DNA of 64,000 bases, taken from positions 2,129,678-2,193,677 of the forward strand of contig NZ_BQME02000001.1 of NCBI RefSeq assembly GCF_022180385.2, in the 5' to 3' direction. The stretch is from Paenibacillus sp. L3-i20 (lineage in GTDB: Bacteria > Bacillota > Bacilli > Paenibacillales > Paenibacillaceae). This document shows, piece after piece, positions 45,901 to 53,238 of the stretch. The notes under the pieces were generated by a model. It worked only from the letters and a program-made list of their open reading frames with translations. It did not search any database and was not told the DNA's origin. Made by a program: the position numbers and the translations under genes. Position 1 is the stretch's first letter. Every line of letters begins with the position of its first letter.

Positions 45901-46643
45901 ATTATTATGGAAGTATGCAGATCATACCTCGATATTATGCACTTAATCTAAAAACAGGTGATATAAAAGAAGTAGATGTGTATATGAACGTTGGCGGAAG
46001 TTACAAACCGATAAATAAAAGTAGCAGGGGTGAAACGGGTTATAAACCGGAATCTATCCATAAATTTAATTATACTTTGGATTGGGATGCGGAACATGGC
46101 AGGAGAAATTATGATGTATTCGAAGCCAATGTGACCAATACAGTGATGGAGTATGCGAATACGAATGATCCAGGAGATGAAAAATCATTAGAGCAGCCTT
46201 TTGGAGACCGGTTTCCTTTTGGTTCTGCTGATATTATGAATCTGACGGGTAGAAATAGAACATTTATCGGATCAACCAGAACCAATGGGGATGATAAAAA
46301 TCCTGGTGGAGCGATACCTACTGAATTATTCAACATGCAAGCTCAGCGTTGGCACTTCACCTATGGGTTACCTTCATCTGCTGTAGTAGTTGAAAAAAAT
46401 GAGAAGCCCACTCAAGATAACATTGACACCTATAGAAACAACAAGACTGTCATTCTAATGGCTGCGGATATTAATGCTTATGGTGACACTTACGCCTTAA
46501 AATATGGATCACCAAGTCAGAATACGACAGTCGAAATTGCGGGGACGTCTTGGCCTATTGAAAAAATTCCATACCCAGTACTAAATGTCTATTCTGCACA
46601 CAAATCAGCAGCCGATGATCTAGAAATTTCAGGTACGCACTAA
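39996..46643 (+). CDS. Giant secreted glycine-rich surface protein
   Basis: 2215 residues. Signal peptide with cleavage after VQA at 28. The first 1200 residues are beta-rich with Cys pairs (GGCADGCAKY, DCKCSQK) and no family I recognise. About 1228-1392 is a carbohydrate-binding-module-like jelly roll (NGDAEFLNTKGSVAGWQTW, ADNLSLQ end). About 1422-1665 is a glycine-rich domain like that of ALK/LTK-type proteins: FTGSAEEFVAP, YKFEVWGAEGG, GGGATDIRKGG, RIIVAGGGGG. The last 550 residues are unassigned. There is no LPxTG or terminal membrane helix, so attachment is unclear. Likely structural or adhesive surface polymer. Confidence 0.75.
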   Translation: MKKYVAIFLIFVILLSIFSQGPTNTVQAVVLGGSGSIPSGGTPGPNGGVNLNAVYRVGIAKETLSTENKLGINMSREKIEGKLQNHFGNHFPKMDSSILFAPKANYTQNAVIGWYSSSAGEMNFGEKPPAYMAAKLREIGSPERNDSNFFSKLKKYAPYSKDGENIKKLANGKWKNVIDWSGGCADGCAKYASHIWNWILSDHKLIEQRIKQFTFDKYADGDGIDGYEARLHYLDLLMTLYVLVPKEDEAFYESEINRFISKTKIDTNPVLIAIDTVSRYSVPKYSSKYLFMPSIDFVLWAHGATPKGDIRESSFDATGVSSNTKDLIKKSADLSKKEMPSRDRITDKSAKGNGFAYGYNGVTGYMFKTSSGQGVWSGRGSVDFGIMEALKFNSSGSYYGFMIAGGHHNRLDPEEVDCKCSQKVSLKMDEKAAPSSDEVKTDKIGKKINMPIDIKQTDEVIKLWEQFIAAESGRTAFKMKVTLHRNYREGGDGTPAKWSKEGKIPDPAKEVSVTPVQLLKYVKGQSQLMYTDDLMNYDMPEGSKVTFAYNASITVSWTEDGKLETLTCESLLKESPEITFWRAEPPPPIKETGSYTSVPEFWSEIKEGSPSTTGTGSNETFEAMAGTPTTRSLYFASGGSEFIVDVEVEYVPEAESTRTYRAFYSGGVPSEFKIGDQAKNYTVPSPSGASSESLTVNGHQGGTVTATWTGTLPYTGSVTWGDHWTNVNNKWDYGDYNTAKSQASAWAGAVNSFKITHTAASDSKERSFINWGASITNDRKVEPAGWANAGSAAVPCSGTPCVGGRPKVPSSGQNGSPGTYTITVEGKLPAKIIDGPSSTYDLPMVEDKWKQKITYDYTKITKANVWKLDKSKVNGMTMLTGTEDLTASIVQGDPTVFFNIAEEGKLPTKASEEGRLRYSIEPNQHDEVVWNLGRRTNKDDGNGDNGLISGPGQTADWAKGIIYNNYKEYSEIPDYHILNSTEDDKKTVEFNKFKELRTEPVEVTAISDFLVLQTSSGDQSVMYFEKTSSPVEPQRQVDIPKTSFNVQWTSNKNSAADWLPDKINIGSYNGNYQNPNTKYSGYDNSKLETIFDKYPAGINKPARPSSSLRLMETNVNPIVTNPNGLYVTGTSSVFYKLLIKEGKGLTPYSTAVDGDYGEAGVSFMSNYSDSHSKVNDIVLHNPVSVEKSIVKALSAERDQRTTESKAIGGNLQPPTIEYEKILKPDYRQNILSNGDAEFLNTKGSVAGWQTWTAAPPSDVTFTSSRIGDDDEWVMNGKSSFEIYTTPNKNIDAVYYKDVTVKPNTNYKFTGDISCHRCEGYFYIDIYGADTNKAASTVRSTTAVNTGAKHNKELTFTTPADVSKVRVHIVKGKSSGGQNVTEHVFADNLSLQNMSLQEFIPVDPIYGYELVKNPDYSTAPEVLDFKFTGSAEEFVAPRSGSYKFEVWGAEGGTSGFGGKGGYSVGSMNLNKGDKLSLHVGGQTGWNGGGSGHGRITDSGGGATDIRKGGTGLNNRIIVAGGGGGWGSRSGINGGVGGGSSGGRGKDGADNRKGAEGGTQTSGGSGGYGLTTGGAGVLGVGGSNNAGSGSGAGGGGGGYYGGGAGGSDYSSYDDLDDGGGGGGSGYVEGLTGGSTIAGDQSIPNPSGGNQTGHSGNGFIRIHSPIGANVPEYIEVETMLDSGSSVPPEDAYITKKIETSPTAPVNVPGLGKFEPGNFINLDYGFQIFFPNNGNFFGDGAWGIPNVTANRGKGFVDNMDTTEWTQSKAVKFDFNVIYDGQTHAAGEWIDLPVICNDFSCMYDFYLPLGNREAISALVEFQAIAINGDTLEPGAKPTNKVRDEALQALHSALKSFNIDIVGRIGNLVIEDTGDFRFSNLFKQPMYPTKWLVQNLVKKVDPNKQNAIVGDIVDIRGEKIQDVRNYLNTYGLLTHLNREPIPLPLSPEKNNIAALRKQPMRLGYKVFSDVQTIGNYYGSMQIIPRYYALNLKTGDIKEVDVYMNVGGSYKPINKSSRGETGYKPESIHKFNYTLDWDAEHGRRNYDVFEANVTNTVMEYANTNDPGDEKSLEQPFGDRFPFGSADIMNLTGRNRTFIGSTRTNGDDKNPGGAIPTELFNMQAQRWHFTYGLPSSAVVVEKNEKPTQDNIDTYRNNKTVILMAADINAYGDTYALKYGSPSQNTTVEIAGTSWPIEKIPYPVLNVYSAHKSAADDLEISGTH

Positions 46644-46678
46644 TGTAGAAATGTAATATGTTTAGATTTATAGAACAG

Positions 46679-46716
46679 TAGAAGAGGAGGGCAGAACGAA
46701 AACCTGTCCTCTTCTA
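46679..46716 (+). terminator. Terminator after the giant surface gene
   Basis: TAGAAGAGGA pairs with TCCTCTTCTA; an inner CAG/CTG adds pairs with a GGG bulge. TTTGTTTT follows. Confidence 0.75.
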
Positions 46717-46814
46717 TTTGTTTTATGAAAGAGAAGTCGTAGAGAAACATAAAAGGAAATTAAGCAATCATGGGAAGAGAAAAGAATGATGAATAGCGAG
46801 AGGTGAAGAAAGAA

Positions 46815-47060
46815 ATGCCGGAAGAAGTACCAGCTAACCCACATGAGGTTACAACAGATGAAAATCAAGATTCATCATGGGGTGTAGATTATACTGAATT
46901 GCAAAAAAGCTATGTAGAAATTCCGGCAGAAGCAATACTAACGAAGAGTCAATCAACTGAAGGTTCTGCCGGGATATTAGAATATGTGTTGTGGATATCA
47001 GTAGCTCTAGTCGTAATTGCTGGAATTATAGTCGTAATCATTAGGAAGAGGTATCGATAA
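46815..47060 (+). CDS. Small membrane-anchored protein
   Basis: 81 residues from the ATG at 46815; a GTG at 46803 would add 4 residues and the choice is uncertain. GAGAGG lies upstream. An acidic, Pro/Glu-rich N-terminal part is followed by one hydrophobic helix (about 55-76) and a basic tail IRKRYR. Without a signal peptide it is probably tail-anchored with a cytoplasmic N-terminus, or a small membrane partner of the giant protein just upstream. Function unknown. Confidence 0.5.
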   Translation: MPEEVPANPHEVTTDENQDSSWGVDYTELQKSYVEIPAEAILTKSQSTEGSAGILEYVLWISVALVVIAGIIVVIIRKRYR

Positions 47061-47413
47061 AAAAAGAGGATTTTTGATTACATATAAGGAGTCAGTCATA
47101 GACGGATGCCGTCGTGGTTGGCTTTTTTTCTTTTCTCTCATGGAAATTTGCTTGGGGTTAAATCAACTATTGTTGCATGATGCTAGATTAGTCTAATAGT
47201 CCCGATTTTTGTAATAAAAAGTATTTATACTCAAGGGAAAGTGTGTTAAAGTTAAGAAAAATAAGCTTTAAGTCCTTGTTAATAGGTGATTTCATATAGA
47301 AAGTACTGTGAATAAAGTAATGTAATGACGATTTTTAAAAATGAAATAGTTAAATGGTTGCAAAGTTTAATTGGTTCTATTTAACTATTTTTAAATGCAC
47401 ATAGGAGTGCGCG
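47061..47413. other. 353-base intergenic region before the second WxL locus
   Basis: Contains an imperfect hairpin ending in GGTTGGCTTTTTTTC (about 47086-47131), probably a terminator, and the conserved element copy D. Nothing else recognised. Confidence 0.55.
47193..47253 (+). promoter_or_regulatory. Conserved surface-gene upstream element, copy D
   Basis: CTAATAGTCCCGATTTTTGT, then GTATTTATACTCA, AGGGAAAGTG and TGTTAAAGTTA match the order of copies A to C with more substitutions. It lies about 160 bases before the 47414 start. Confidence 0.4.
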
Positions 47414-48490
47414 ATGAAAAAAACAGTATTGCTATTCATTTTTCTATTTTTTTACTACATTGCAAGCGTAAATGCTGAATCTATACAAGGAGAACCCCCA
47501 AAAGCTTCATTTTCTATGGTTGGGCTAGAATCTGAAAGTGACTCTATTTTTATGGTGAATTCCAAAGCAGGTTCATCATTATCTTTTAAGGTGAGGGTTA
47601 ACAACATTAGTGGCAAAGCGTCTTCATTTAAGATCTATGCAACTGATGTGCTGCCGACATTAAGAGGGGGATGGAGTTATCCTGCTAGCTCCGATTCAAA
47701 GATTCTGGTAGGTTCTTGGTTTAAAGAAGTTGTAATGGAAGGTACCTTGCAACCAGGAGCAGGAGCAACTTACGCTTTTACTATGGATATTCCGGGAGAC
47801 GTTAAAGATGGTCAATACATAGGGGCTATTGTGTTGGAAGAGTTTATCCCTGCACCTACAATAGCAGCTAATTCCGAAATGGCTATCGTATCTGATATGT
47901 ATATAAGACTGCCAATTCAGACAGTCGTGAACATAAACAGGGATAAAGCAATTCATAAGATGGAAGTGAATAATGTTTATCATGAAATAGGAGGAGACGG
48001 TCTCGTATCTATTTTTATTCCACACCATAATTTAGGTACGATTTTGGAAAAGCCTTCTGGAACACTGACATTGAAAAATTCATCAGGCGATGTTGTGAAG
48101 TCAGAACAATATGCGATGGACTCCGTGTATGTTGGTACATCAGGATTATATGATATGAGGGTATCAGATGTTTTACGTCCAGGCTCCTATAACTTAAATT
48201 ACACAATAAATTATCAAGACATTGAGTTGAAGGGTGAATATAAGTTTAAACTTGCTGCTGAAGAAGTCATATCTGCCCTTGATAAGGCACAGCAGGTCGG
48301 GAAGACTCACAAGAGCTGGCTTTTAGAAATACTGTATTTGTATTGGATATGGGTTCTAGTAATTCTTACAGTAATAATTATTTTATTGCTTATATTCGTA
48401 ATACTTCTAATTAGGAGAGGGAGAGAGAAGAAGTTTGTTGCAACATCTATTAAACAAGGGGAAATATTCGATGCGAATGAAAGTAATTAG
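47414..48490 (+). CDS. DUF916-type WxL-associated membrane protein, second locus
   Basis: 358 residues, AGGAGTGCGCG upstream. Signal peptide (cleaved near VNA), DUF916-like sandwich (LSFKVRVNNISGKASSFKIY, DVKDGQYIGAIVLEE), a second sandwich (HHNLGTILEKPSGTLTLKN, LRPGSYNLNYTINY), then a membrane helix at about 308-332 and a basic tail. Same layout as the 29434 product with limited identity, so the two loci are old paralogues. It overlaps the start of the WxL gene by 20 bases. Confidence 0.8.
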   Translation: MKKTVLLFIFLFFYYIASVNAESIQGEPPKASFSMVGLESESDSIFMVNSKAGSSLSFKVRVNNISGKASSFKIYATDVLPTLRGGWSYPASSDSKILVGSWFKEVVMEGTLQPGAGATYAFTMDIPGDVKDGQYIGAIVLEEFIPAPTIAANSEMAIVSDMYIRLPIQTVVNINRDKAIHKMEVNNVYHEIGGDGLVSIFIPHHNLGTILEKPSGTLTLKNSSGDVVKSEQYAMDSVYVGTSGLYDMRVSDVLRPGSYNLNYTINYQDIELKGEYKFKLAAEEVISALDKAQQVGKTHKSWLLEILYLYWIWVLVILTVIIILLLIFVILLIRRGREKKFVATSIKQGEIFDANESN

Positions 48491-49613
48491 AGTTCTTCTA
48501 GTGTTTAGCTTAATCCTTACCGTCATCACTCCAATGTCTGTATTTGCTACTGCCAACATTGTAGACAACGGGGGATTTGAATCGTTCACCTCGGGTAGCA
48601 CTGCTGATGGATGGAAATTTAGTTCGGAAGGATCGCCAGCTTCGTTTATAGCCGAAGTTTCATCAGCATCCGTGTCAGAGGGTATTTATTCTCAAAGACT
48701 TTCTCATGACGGTACTACCCTTTTGAATCAAAAATTGGAAATTGGTAATAACATTAATACAGGCTTCACAGCAGGGCAACCTGTGAAGTTTACATTTAAA
48801 GCGAATGTAACTTCATTAGTATGGGCGAAGCTTCGCGCAAAAGTGGAGTTTTATAATGTAGCAGGGCAATACATCGGTCGAGGCGTAGTAGACATCACAT
48901 CTTCGACATCTGGCTTTTCTGAATTTGAGCTGACCACTGTATTGCCAGCGGAGACTGATCATATCACAGTTAAATTTGAATCGATCATTACTGCGGACGG
49001 CGGCTACTACAATCTTTATTTAGATGATGTGAAACTGAATAAGGTATTGGCTTCAGGAAATCAAACTCAGGTAGGAGTACTGAGCGGAGAACTTGAATTT
49101 AGCACCATCTCGGGATCGTTTCTAAATGTAGATCTCGATAACGAAGCTGTAATGAGAACAAATACAACCTCTACAGTACGTATTAGTGATAACCGAGGTA
49201 CTGGTGCAGGATGGGCGGTAAAAATTTCAGCTACAGACTTTTTGAGCGCTAGTCTTCCAGATCCATCATCTGCAGGCAACGCATCGTTCGTTCTTAAAAT
49301 CCCCATCTCGTCTTTAAGTTTGGAATCATCTAACATTGACTATGTATCAGGACAACCTATTGATCCCGTGAATGGTCCGCTAGCTGCTAGCTTTACAGTT
49401 AGCAATGCGAGCCAAACTGTAGTTAGAGCGCAACCTGGATTCGGTATGGGAGCTTACAACGTTCCTATCCATTATACACTTGTGCTGCCGAAGGCATTAG
49501 AAATTGCAAGTCAATCCGGAACGGGCAGCAAATTTAGCACGGGTCAGCTTGTAGGTACTCGTGCGGGCTTCTACACAGCTACACTAAACTTCACTATTGG
49601 AGAAGGATTATAA
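48471..49613 (+). CDS. WxL-domain surface protein with carbohydrate-binding-like module
   Basis: 380 residues from the ATG at 48471, nine bases after AAGGGG; an upstream in-frame ATG is inside the previous gene. Signal peptide, then a jelly-roll module (about 30-190: NIVDNGGFESF, WKFSSEG, YYNLYLDDVKL) and a WxL domain (about 205-380). The first WxL motif reads GAGWAVKISATDF and the final one ATLNFTIGEGL without Trp, so the second motif is altered, as in the 30462 protein. The extra module suggests glycan binding outside the cell. Confidence 0.8.
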   Translation: MRMKVIRVLLVFSLILTVITPMSVFATANIVDNGGFESFTSGSTADGWKFSSEGSPASFIAEVSSASVSEGIYSQRLSHDGTTLLNQKLEIGNNINTGFTAGQPVKFTFKANVTSLVWAKLRAKVEFYNVAGQYIGRGVVDITSSTSGFSEFELTTVLPAETDHITVKFESIITADGGYYNLYLDDVKLNKVLASGNQTQVGVLSGELEFSTISGSFLNVDLDNEAVMRTNTTSTVRISDNRGTGAGWAVKISATDFLSASLPDPSSAGNASFVLKIPISSLSLESSNIDYVSGQPIDPVNGPLAASFTVSNASQTVVRAQPGFGMGAYNVPIHYTLVLPKALEIASQSGTGSKFSTGQLVGTRAGFYTATLNFTIGEGL

Positions 49614-49649
49614 GTATATTCGCCACGTGTCCAAGCATTATGGACATTA

Positions 49650-49695
49650 GAATGGTCGGAGCTCCTCAATTGGGGACTTCGGCCTTTGCTGATTA
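49650..49695 (+). terminator. Probable terminator after the second WxL locus
   Basis: GGTCGGAGCTCC can pair with GGACTTCGGCC imperfectly around CTCAATTGGG-type loop sequence, followed by TTTGCTG. The T-run is weak. Confidence 0.5.
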
Positions 49696-49823
49696 ATAGT
49701 GTTTTACTGGTAGACTTTTATAATAACTATAGATTGAACGTTTTTGTGGTACAATGGTACGGGCAATTAGAGAGATTTGTAAGTTTTTAATTAATGTGTA
49801 TATATGAATGGAGATAAAGATAA

Positions 49824-51380
49824 ATGAGTTTGTTGACTGTTGAGCAATTATCGCATACGTTTGGCGATCGGGTATTGTTTAGAAATGTGTCTTTCCGTTT
49901 GCTTGAGGGTGAGCATGTTGGGCTAGTTGGTGCGAATGGTACAGGTAAATCTACACTTATGAATATTTTGACTGGTAAGCTATTGAAGGACGAAGGCAAG
50001 GTGGAATGGACACCACGTGTTCGTTACGGTTATTTGGACCAACATACAAAGCTTGAAGCAGGTAAAACGATCAGAGACGTTTTGAAAGATGCATTTTTGC
50101 CTTTGCTTTTATTAGAAGAAGAGCTTAACGCTATTACTGCACAGATGGGCGATGCTGATTCAGATACGTTGGAGCAGCTATTAGAGCGTATGGGAGAAAT
50201 CCAAGAGGAACTTGAAATTGGTGATTTCTATTTGATCGATGTGAAAGTTGATGAAATGGCTAATGGTCTCGGCTTAAACGCAATTGGACTTGATCGCGAC
50301 GTTACGGCACTAAGCGGTGGACAGCGGACAAAGGTTCTTCTCGCCAAGCTTCTGCTTGAGAAACCGGGAGTGTTATTGCTGGATGAGCCTACGAACTATT
50401 TGGATGAAGAGCATATTAACTGGCTCACTCATTATTTGAAAAACTATCCGCATGCGTTTGTTCTTATTTCTCATGAAACGGGCTTTATGAATGGGGTTGT
50501 CGATGTTATCTACCATCTTGAATTTACGAAGATGACGCGTTACTCGGCTAATTATGAGAAGTTTCTGGAGATGGCTGAACTGAACAAAGCGCAGCATATT
50601 GACGCTTACGAAAAGCAAATGGACTTTATTAAGAAGCAAGAAGAATTCATTCAAAAAAATAAAGCGCGCGCTTCAACCTCAGGACGTGCGAAGAGCCGTG
50701 AAAAGCAACTCGACCGTATCGATCGCATCGATAAGCCTGAAGAAGCAGCAAAGCCGACCTTTAATTTTAAAGAGTCCAGGTCAAGCGGAAAGACCGTGTT
50801 TGAAGCAGAGGGAATGGTTATCGGCTACAATAAGCCGCTTCTTCCTAAAATGGATATGGTTATTGAGCGAGGCGACAAGATTGCGATCGTAGGTTGTAAC
50901 GGCGTAGGTAAATCAACGCTTCTTAAGACGATTTTGGGTGTTATTCCTCCACTTGAAGGCAAAACTTATCTTGGCGATTATTTATCCCCTGCTTACTTCG
51001 AGCAGGAAGCCAAAGCTCCAACGATGACTCCGTTAGAGGACGTGTGGGATGAGTTTTCCTTTATGAACCAGCATGAGGTTCGGGCAGCTTTAGCCCGCTG
51101 TGGTCTTAAGAATGAACATATTACACGAGCTCTTAATCAGCTCAGCGGTGGAGAGCAGGCGAAGGTTCGTCTTTGCAAGTTGTTGATGCGAGAAAGCAAC
51201 TGGATTTTGTTCGATGAGCCGACGAACCATTTGGACATCGTCGCTAAAGCCGAATTGAAACGTGCGTTACAAGCATACAAAGGTACAGTTGTACTCGTCT
51301 CTCATGAACCTGATTTCTATGAGGATTGGGTAACAAAAACATGGGATGTAGAAGCGTGGTCCATGGAGAGCGTAAAGTAA
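49824..51380 (+). CDS. ABC-F family ATPase (translation factor type)
   Basis: 518 residues with two complete ATP-binding domains and no membrane segment. Walker A motifs GANGTGKST and GCNGVGKST, signatures LSGGQRTK and LSGGEQAK, Walker B LLLDEPTNYLD and ILFDEPTNHLD. The linker between them is charged and helical (KKQEEFIQKNKARASTSGRA), as in ABC-F proteins that act on the ribosome. The start resembles Bacillus YfmM-type proteins, but assignment to a subfamily is tentative. It is separate from the secretion genes and has its own terminator. Confidence 0.88.
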   Translation: MSLLTVEQLSHTFGDRVLFRNVSFRLLEGEHVGLVGANGTGKSTLMNILTGKLLKDEGKVEWTPRVRYGYLDQHTKLEAGKTIRDVLKDAFLPLLLLEEELNAITAQMGDADSDTLEQLLERMGEIQEELEIGDFYLIDVKVDEMANGLGLNAIGLDRDVTALSGGQRTKVLLAKLLLEKPGVLLLDEPTNYLDEEHINWLTHYLKNYPHAFVLISHETGFMNGVVDVIYHLEFTKMTRYSANYEKFLEMAELNKAQHIDAYEKQMDFIKKQEEFIQKNKARASTSGRAKSREKQLDRIDRIDKPEEAAKPTFNFKESRSSGKTVFEAEGMVIGYNKPLLPKMDMVIERGDKIAIVGCNGVGKSTLLKTILGVIPPLEGKTYLGDYLSPAYFEQEAKAPTMTPLEDVWDEFSFMNQHEVRAALARCGLKNEHITRALNQLSGGEQAKVRLCKLLMRESNWILFDEPTNHLDIVAKAELKRALQAYKGTVVLVSHEPDFYEDWVTKTWDVEAWSMESVK

Positions 51381-51407
51381 TAGACGGGTGAAATAAAAGA
51401 TTTGAAT

Positions 51408-51449
51408 ACATCGCTACAGAGGACGAAAACTCTGTGCGGTGTATTTTTT
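51408..51449 (+). terminator. Terminator after the ABC-F gene
   Basis: ACATCGCTACAGAG pairs with CTCTGTGCGGTGT (one bulge) around GACGAAAA, followed by ATTTTTTG. Confidence 0.85.
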
Positions 51450-51491
51450 GCAACTTGCATTAACAAAATTTTAGTAGAGAGGGAGAACATT

Positions 51492-52109
51492 ATGTTGGGG
51501 GCTATTCTTCATGGAATCGTATTAGCTTTCGGGCTAATACTTCCCCTTGGTGCGCAAAACGTATTTGTGTTTAATCAAGGGGTTTCTCAGCCCAAGTTTA
51601 GAAGGGCAATTCCAGTTGTCATTACAGCAGCACTTTGTGATACTATACTCATTCTATTAGCAACGCTTGGGGTCTCAGTCATTGTATTATCTGTTCCTGC
51701 CCTGCAAACAGTCATATTTACTGTTGGACTCTTATTTCTTCTTTATATGGGGTGGTCTATTTGGCGGAGTGTTCCTGAGAATCTAAGTCAACAGGAAGGT
51801 GCTATGTCGCCTAAGAAACAGATCATGATAGCTATTTCAGTTTCTCTTCTTAATCCCCATGCAATTCTTGATACAGTAGGTGTCATTGGAACTAGTTCTC
51901 TGAATTATTCAGGTTCAGAAAAGATAGCATTTACTGCAGCATGTATTATTATTTCTTGGCTTTGGTTTCTAGGGCTTGCGATAGCAGGGAAAGTTGTTGG
52001 AAACTTTGATACGAAAGGCAAACTTCTAAAAGCAATAAATAAAATATCAGCTATCATCATTTGGGTAGTAGCACTGTACATAGCTATTGAACTGTTTAAG
52101 ATGTTCTAG
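51492..52109 (+). CDS. LysE/ArgO-family amino acid exporter
   Basis: 205 residues from the ATG at 51492 (GAGAGGGAGAAC upstream); the in-frame ATG at 51402 overlaps the terminator and is not used. About six membrane helices. LILPLGAQNVFVFNQG near residue 16 and SLLNPHAILDTVGVIG near 125 are family signatures of LysE/ArgO (GPQN/GAQN and NPHAxLDTV). These export basic amino acids such as arginine or lysine. No regulator gene of the LysR type lies next to it. Confidence 0.85.
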   Translation: MLGAILHGIVLAFGLILPLGAQNVFVFNQGVSQPKFRRAIPVVITAALCDTILILLATLGVSVIVLSVPALQTVIFTVGLLFLLYMGWSIWRSVPENLSQQEGAMSPKKQIMIAISVSLLNPHAILDTVGVIGTSSLNYSGSEKIAFTAACIIISWLWFLGLAIAGKVVGNFDTKGKLLKAINKISAIIIWVVALYIAIELFKMF

Positions 52110-52140
52110 AGTAGAAGACGCTAATCGCACCACAACTCGA

Positions 52141-52191
52141 AAAAGGAGCTGTTCTCAAGTGGATTTTAACTTGAAAATAGCTCCTTTTTAT
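52141..52191. terminator. Bidirectional terminator between converging genes
   Basis: AAAAAGGAGCT pairs with AGCTCCTTTTT, with inner CAAGT/ACTTG pairs. A-run on one side and T-run on the other, so it can serve the exporter gene (plus) and the sugar kinase gene (minus). Confidence 0.85.
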
Positions 52192-52235
52192 AATGTGATC
52201 ATTTATGCTAACTAACTCAATCAGGAAGCCCTCAG

Positions 52236-53231
52236 TTAGCTCACCGCACTAATCACTTTCTTCCGTATCTGTTCATCAACAGGACCACTCAAAGTTAATT
52301 CCAGCGCCCACAAAACAGCCCCGGCTGCGGGTGGAACTTCTAATAATGTATAGCGGCATGCGCGCCCCGCAAGCTCATCAACATAGCGCTTATAGAGATC
52401 GCGCATGACTGGTGATTCCGCCTTTACCCAGACAGAGCCTGCCATAATGATGTCGACGGGCTCTGTTCCGAAATCTAACTGACGCAAGCATCCTGCTGTC
52501 GAATAAGCCATTTGCAAGGCAGACTGGCTTACGATGTTCATCGCAACAGTATCACCTTTTTCTGCGGCAGCAAATAGTAGAGTTACTAGTTCCGTATTAG
52601 GAAGTTTACGTGCAACCATGCCTTCCAATGCACGCTCCATAAACCGCTCTTTGTTCGGTACACCAAGCAGCTTCATAACGGGTGCAGCCAGAGTAGTCTT
52701 CGGTCCTAGTCGGTAAAACGAGTCGTAGATTGTACGAATTACTCTACGCGCTAGGAAGAAGCCACCGCCTTCGTCACCTGCTAACTCACTGCCAACGCCG
52801 CCAACTTGTAATCTCTCACCGCTCGGGGAGATACCACCTGTACAAGCGCCAGAGCCATTGATGGAGCAGATGCCATAACCCTTATTACTGCCAGCTTTGA
52901 TGCCAAGGAAAGAATCGTTGTCCATTGCATAGTGAGTGAAGCCCATTCTCTCAATGATCTCGTTAAGCTTCTCTTTCTGTGAAGGAATGTCTGCCCCGGC
53001 AAGTCCGAAAGCACCAGCAGCAATGTCTTCCATCGACAGCCCATTGCGGGAAAGTAACAGACCGATTTGTTTATTCATCTCTTGCCATGCACTTTCATAG
53101 CTGCCTGGGAATTGTTCATGACTGCAAGTGCCAGCACGAATATGATCCTTGAACTCACCGTTCATATGAAACAAATAATAATCCGTTTTGCTATTCCCGC
53201 CATCAACACCGATTACAAACTGCTTAGCCAT
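52236..53231 (-). CDS. BadF/BadG-family amino-sugar kinase
   Basis: 331 residues from the ATG at 53231, which lies behind AAGGGGAATGAG and after the stop of the previous gene; an in-frame ATG upstream overlaps that gene. ATP-binding motifs of the ASKHA fold: IGVDGGNSKTD near residue 6, FGLAGAD near 80, INGSGACTGG and ELAGDEGGGF. This family includes N-acetylglucosamine, glucosamine and N-acetylmuramic acid kinases. Next to a GH4 glycosidase and the MurQ cluster, a GlcNAc or MurNAc kinase is likely. Confidence 0.8.
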   Translation of the reverse strand: MAKQFVIGVDGGNSKTDYYLFHMNGEFKDHIRAGTCSHEQFPGSYESAWQEMNKQIGLLLSRNGLSMEDIAAGAFGLAGADIPSQKEKLNEIIERMGFTHYAMDNDSFLGIKAGSNKGYGICSINGSGACTGGISPSGERLQVGGVGSELAGDEGGGFFLARRVIRTIYDSFYRLGPKTTLAAPVMKLLGVPNKERFMERALEGMVARKLPNTELVTLLFAAAEKGDTVAMNIVSQSALQMAYSTAGCLRQLDFGTEPVDIIMAGSVWVKAESPVMRDLYKRYVDELAGRACRYTLLEVPPAAGAVLWALELTLSGPVDEQIRKKVISAVS

Positions 53232-53238
53232 AACGTTC

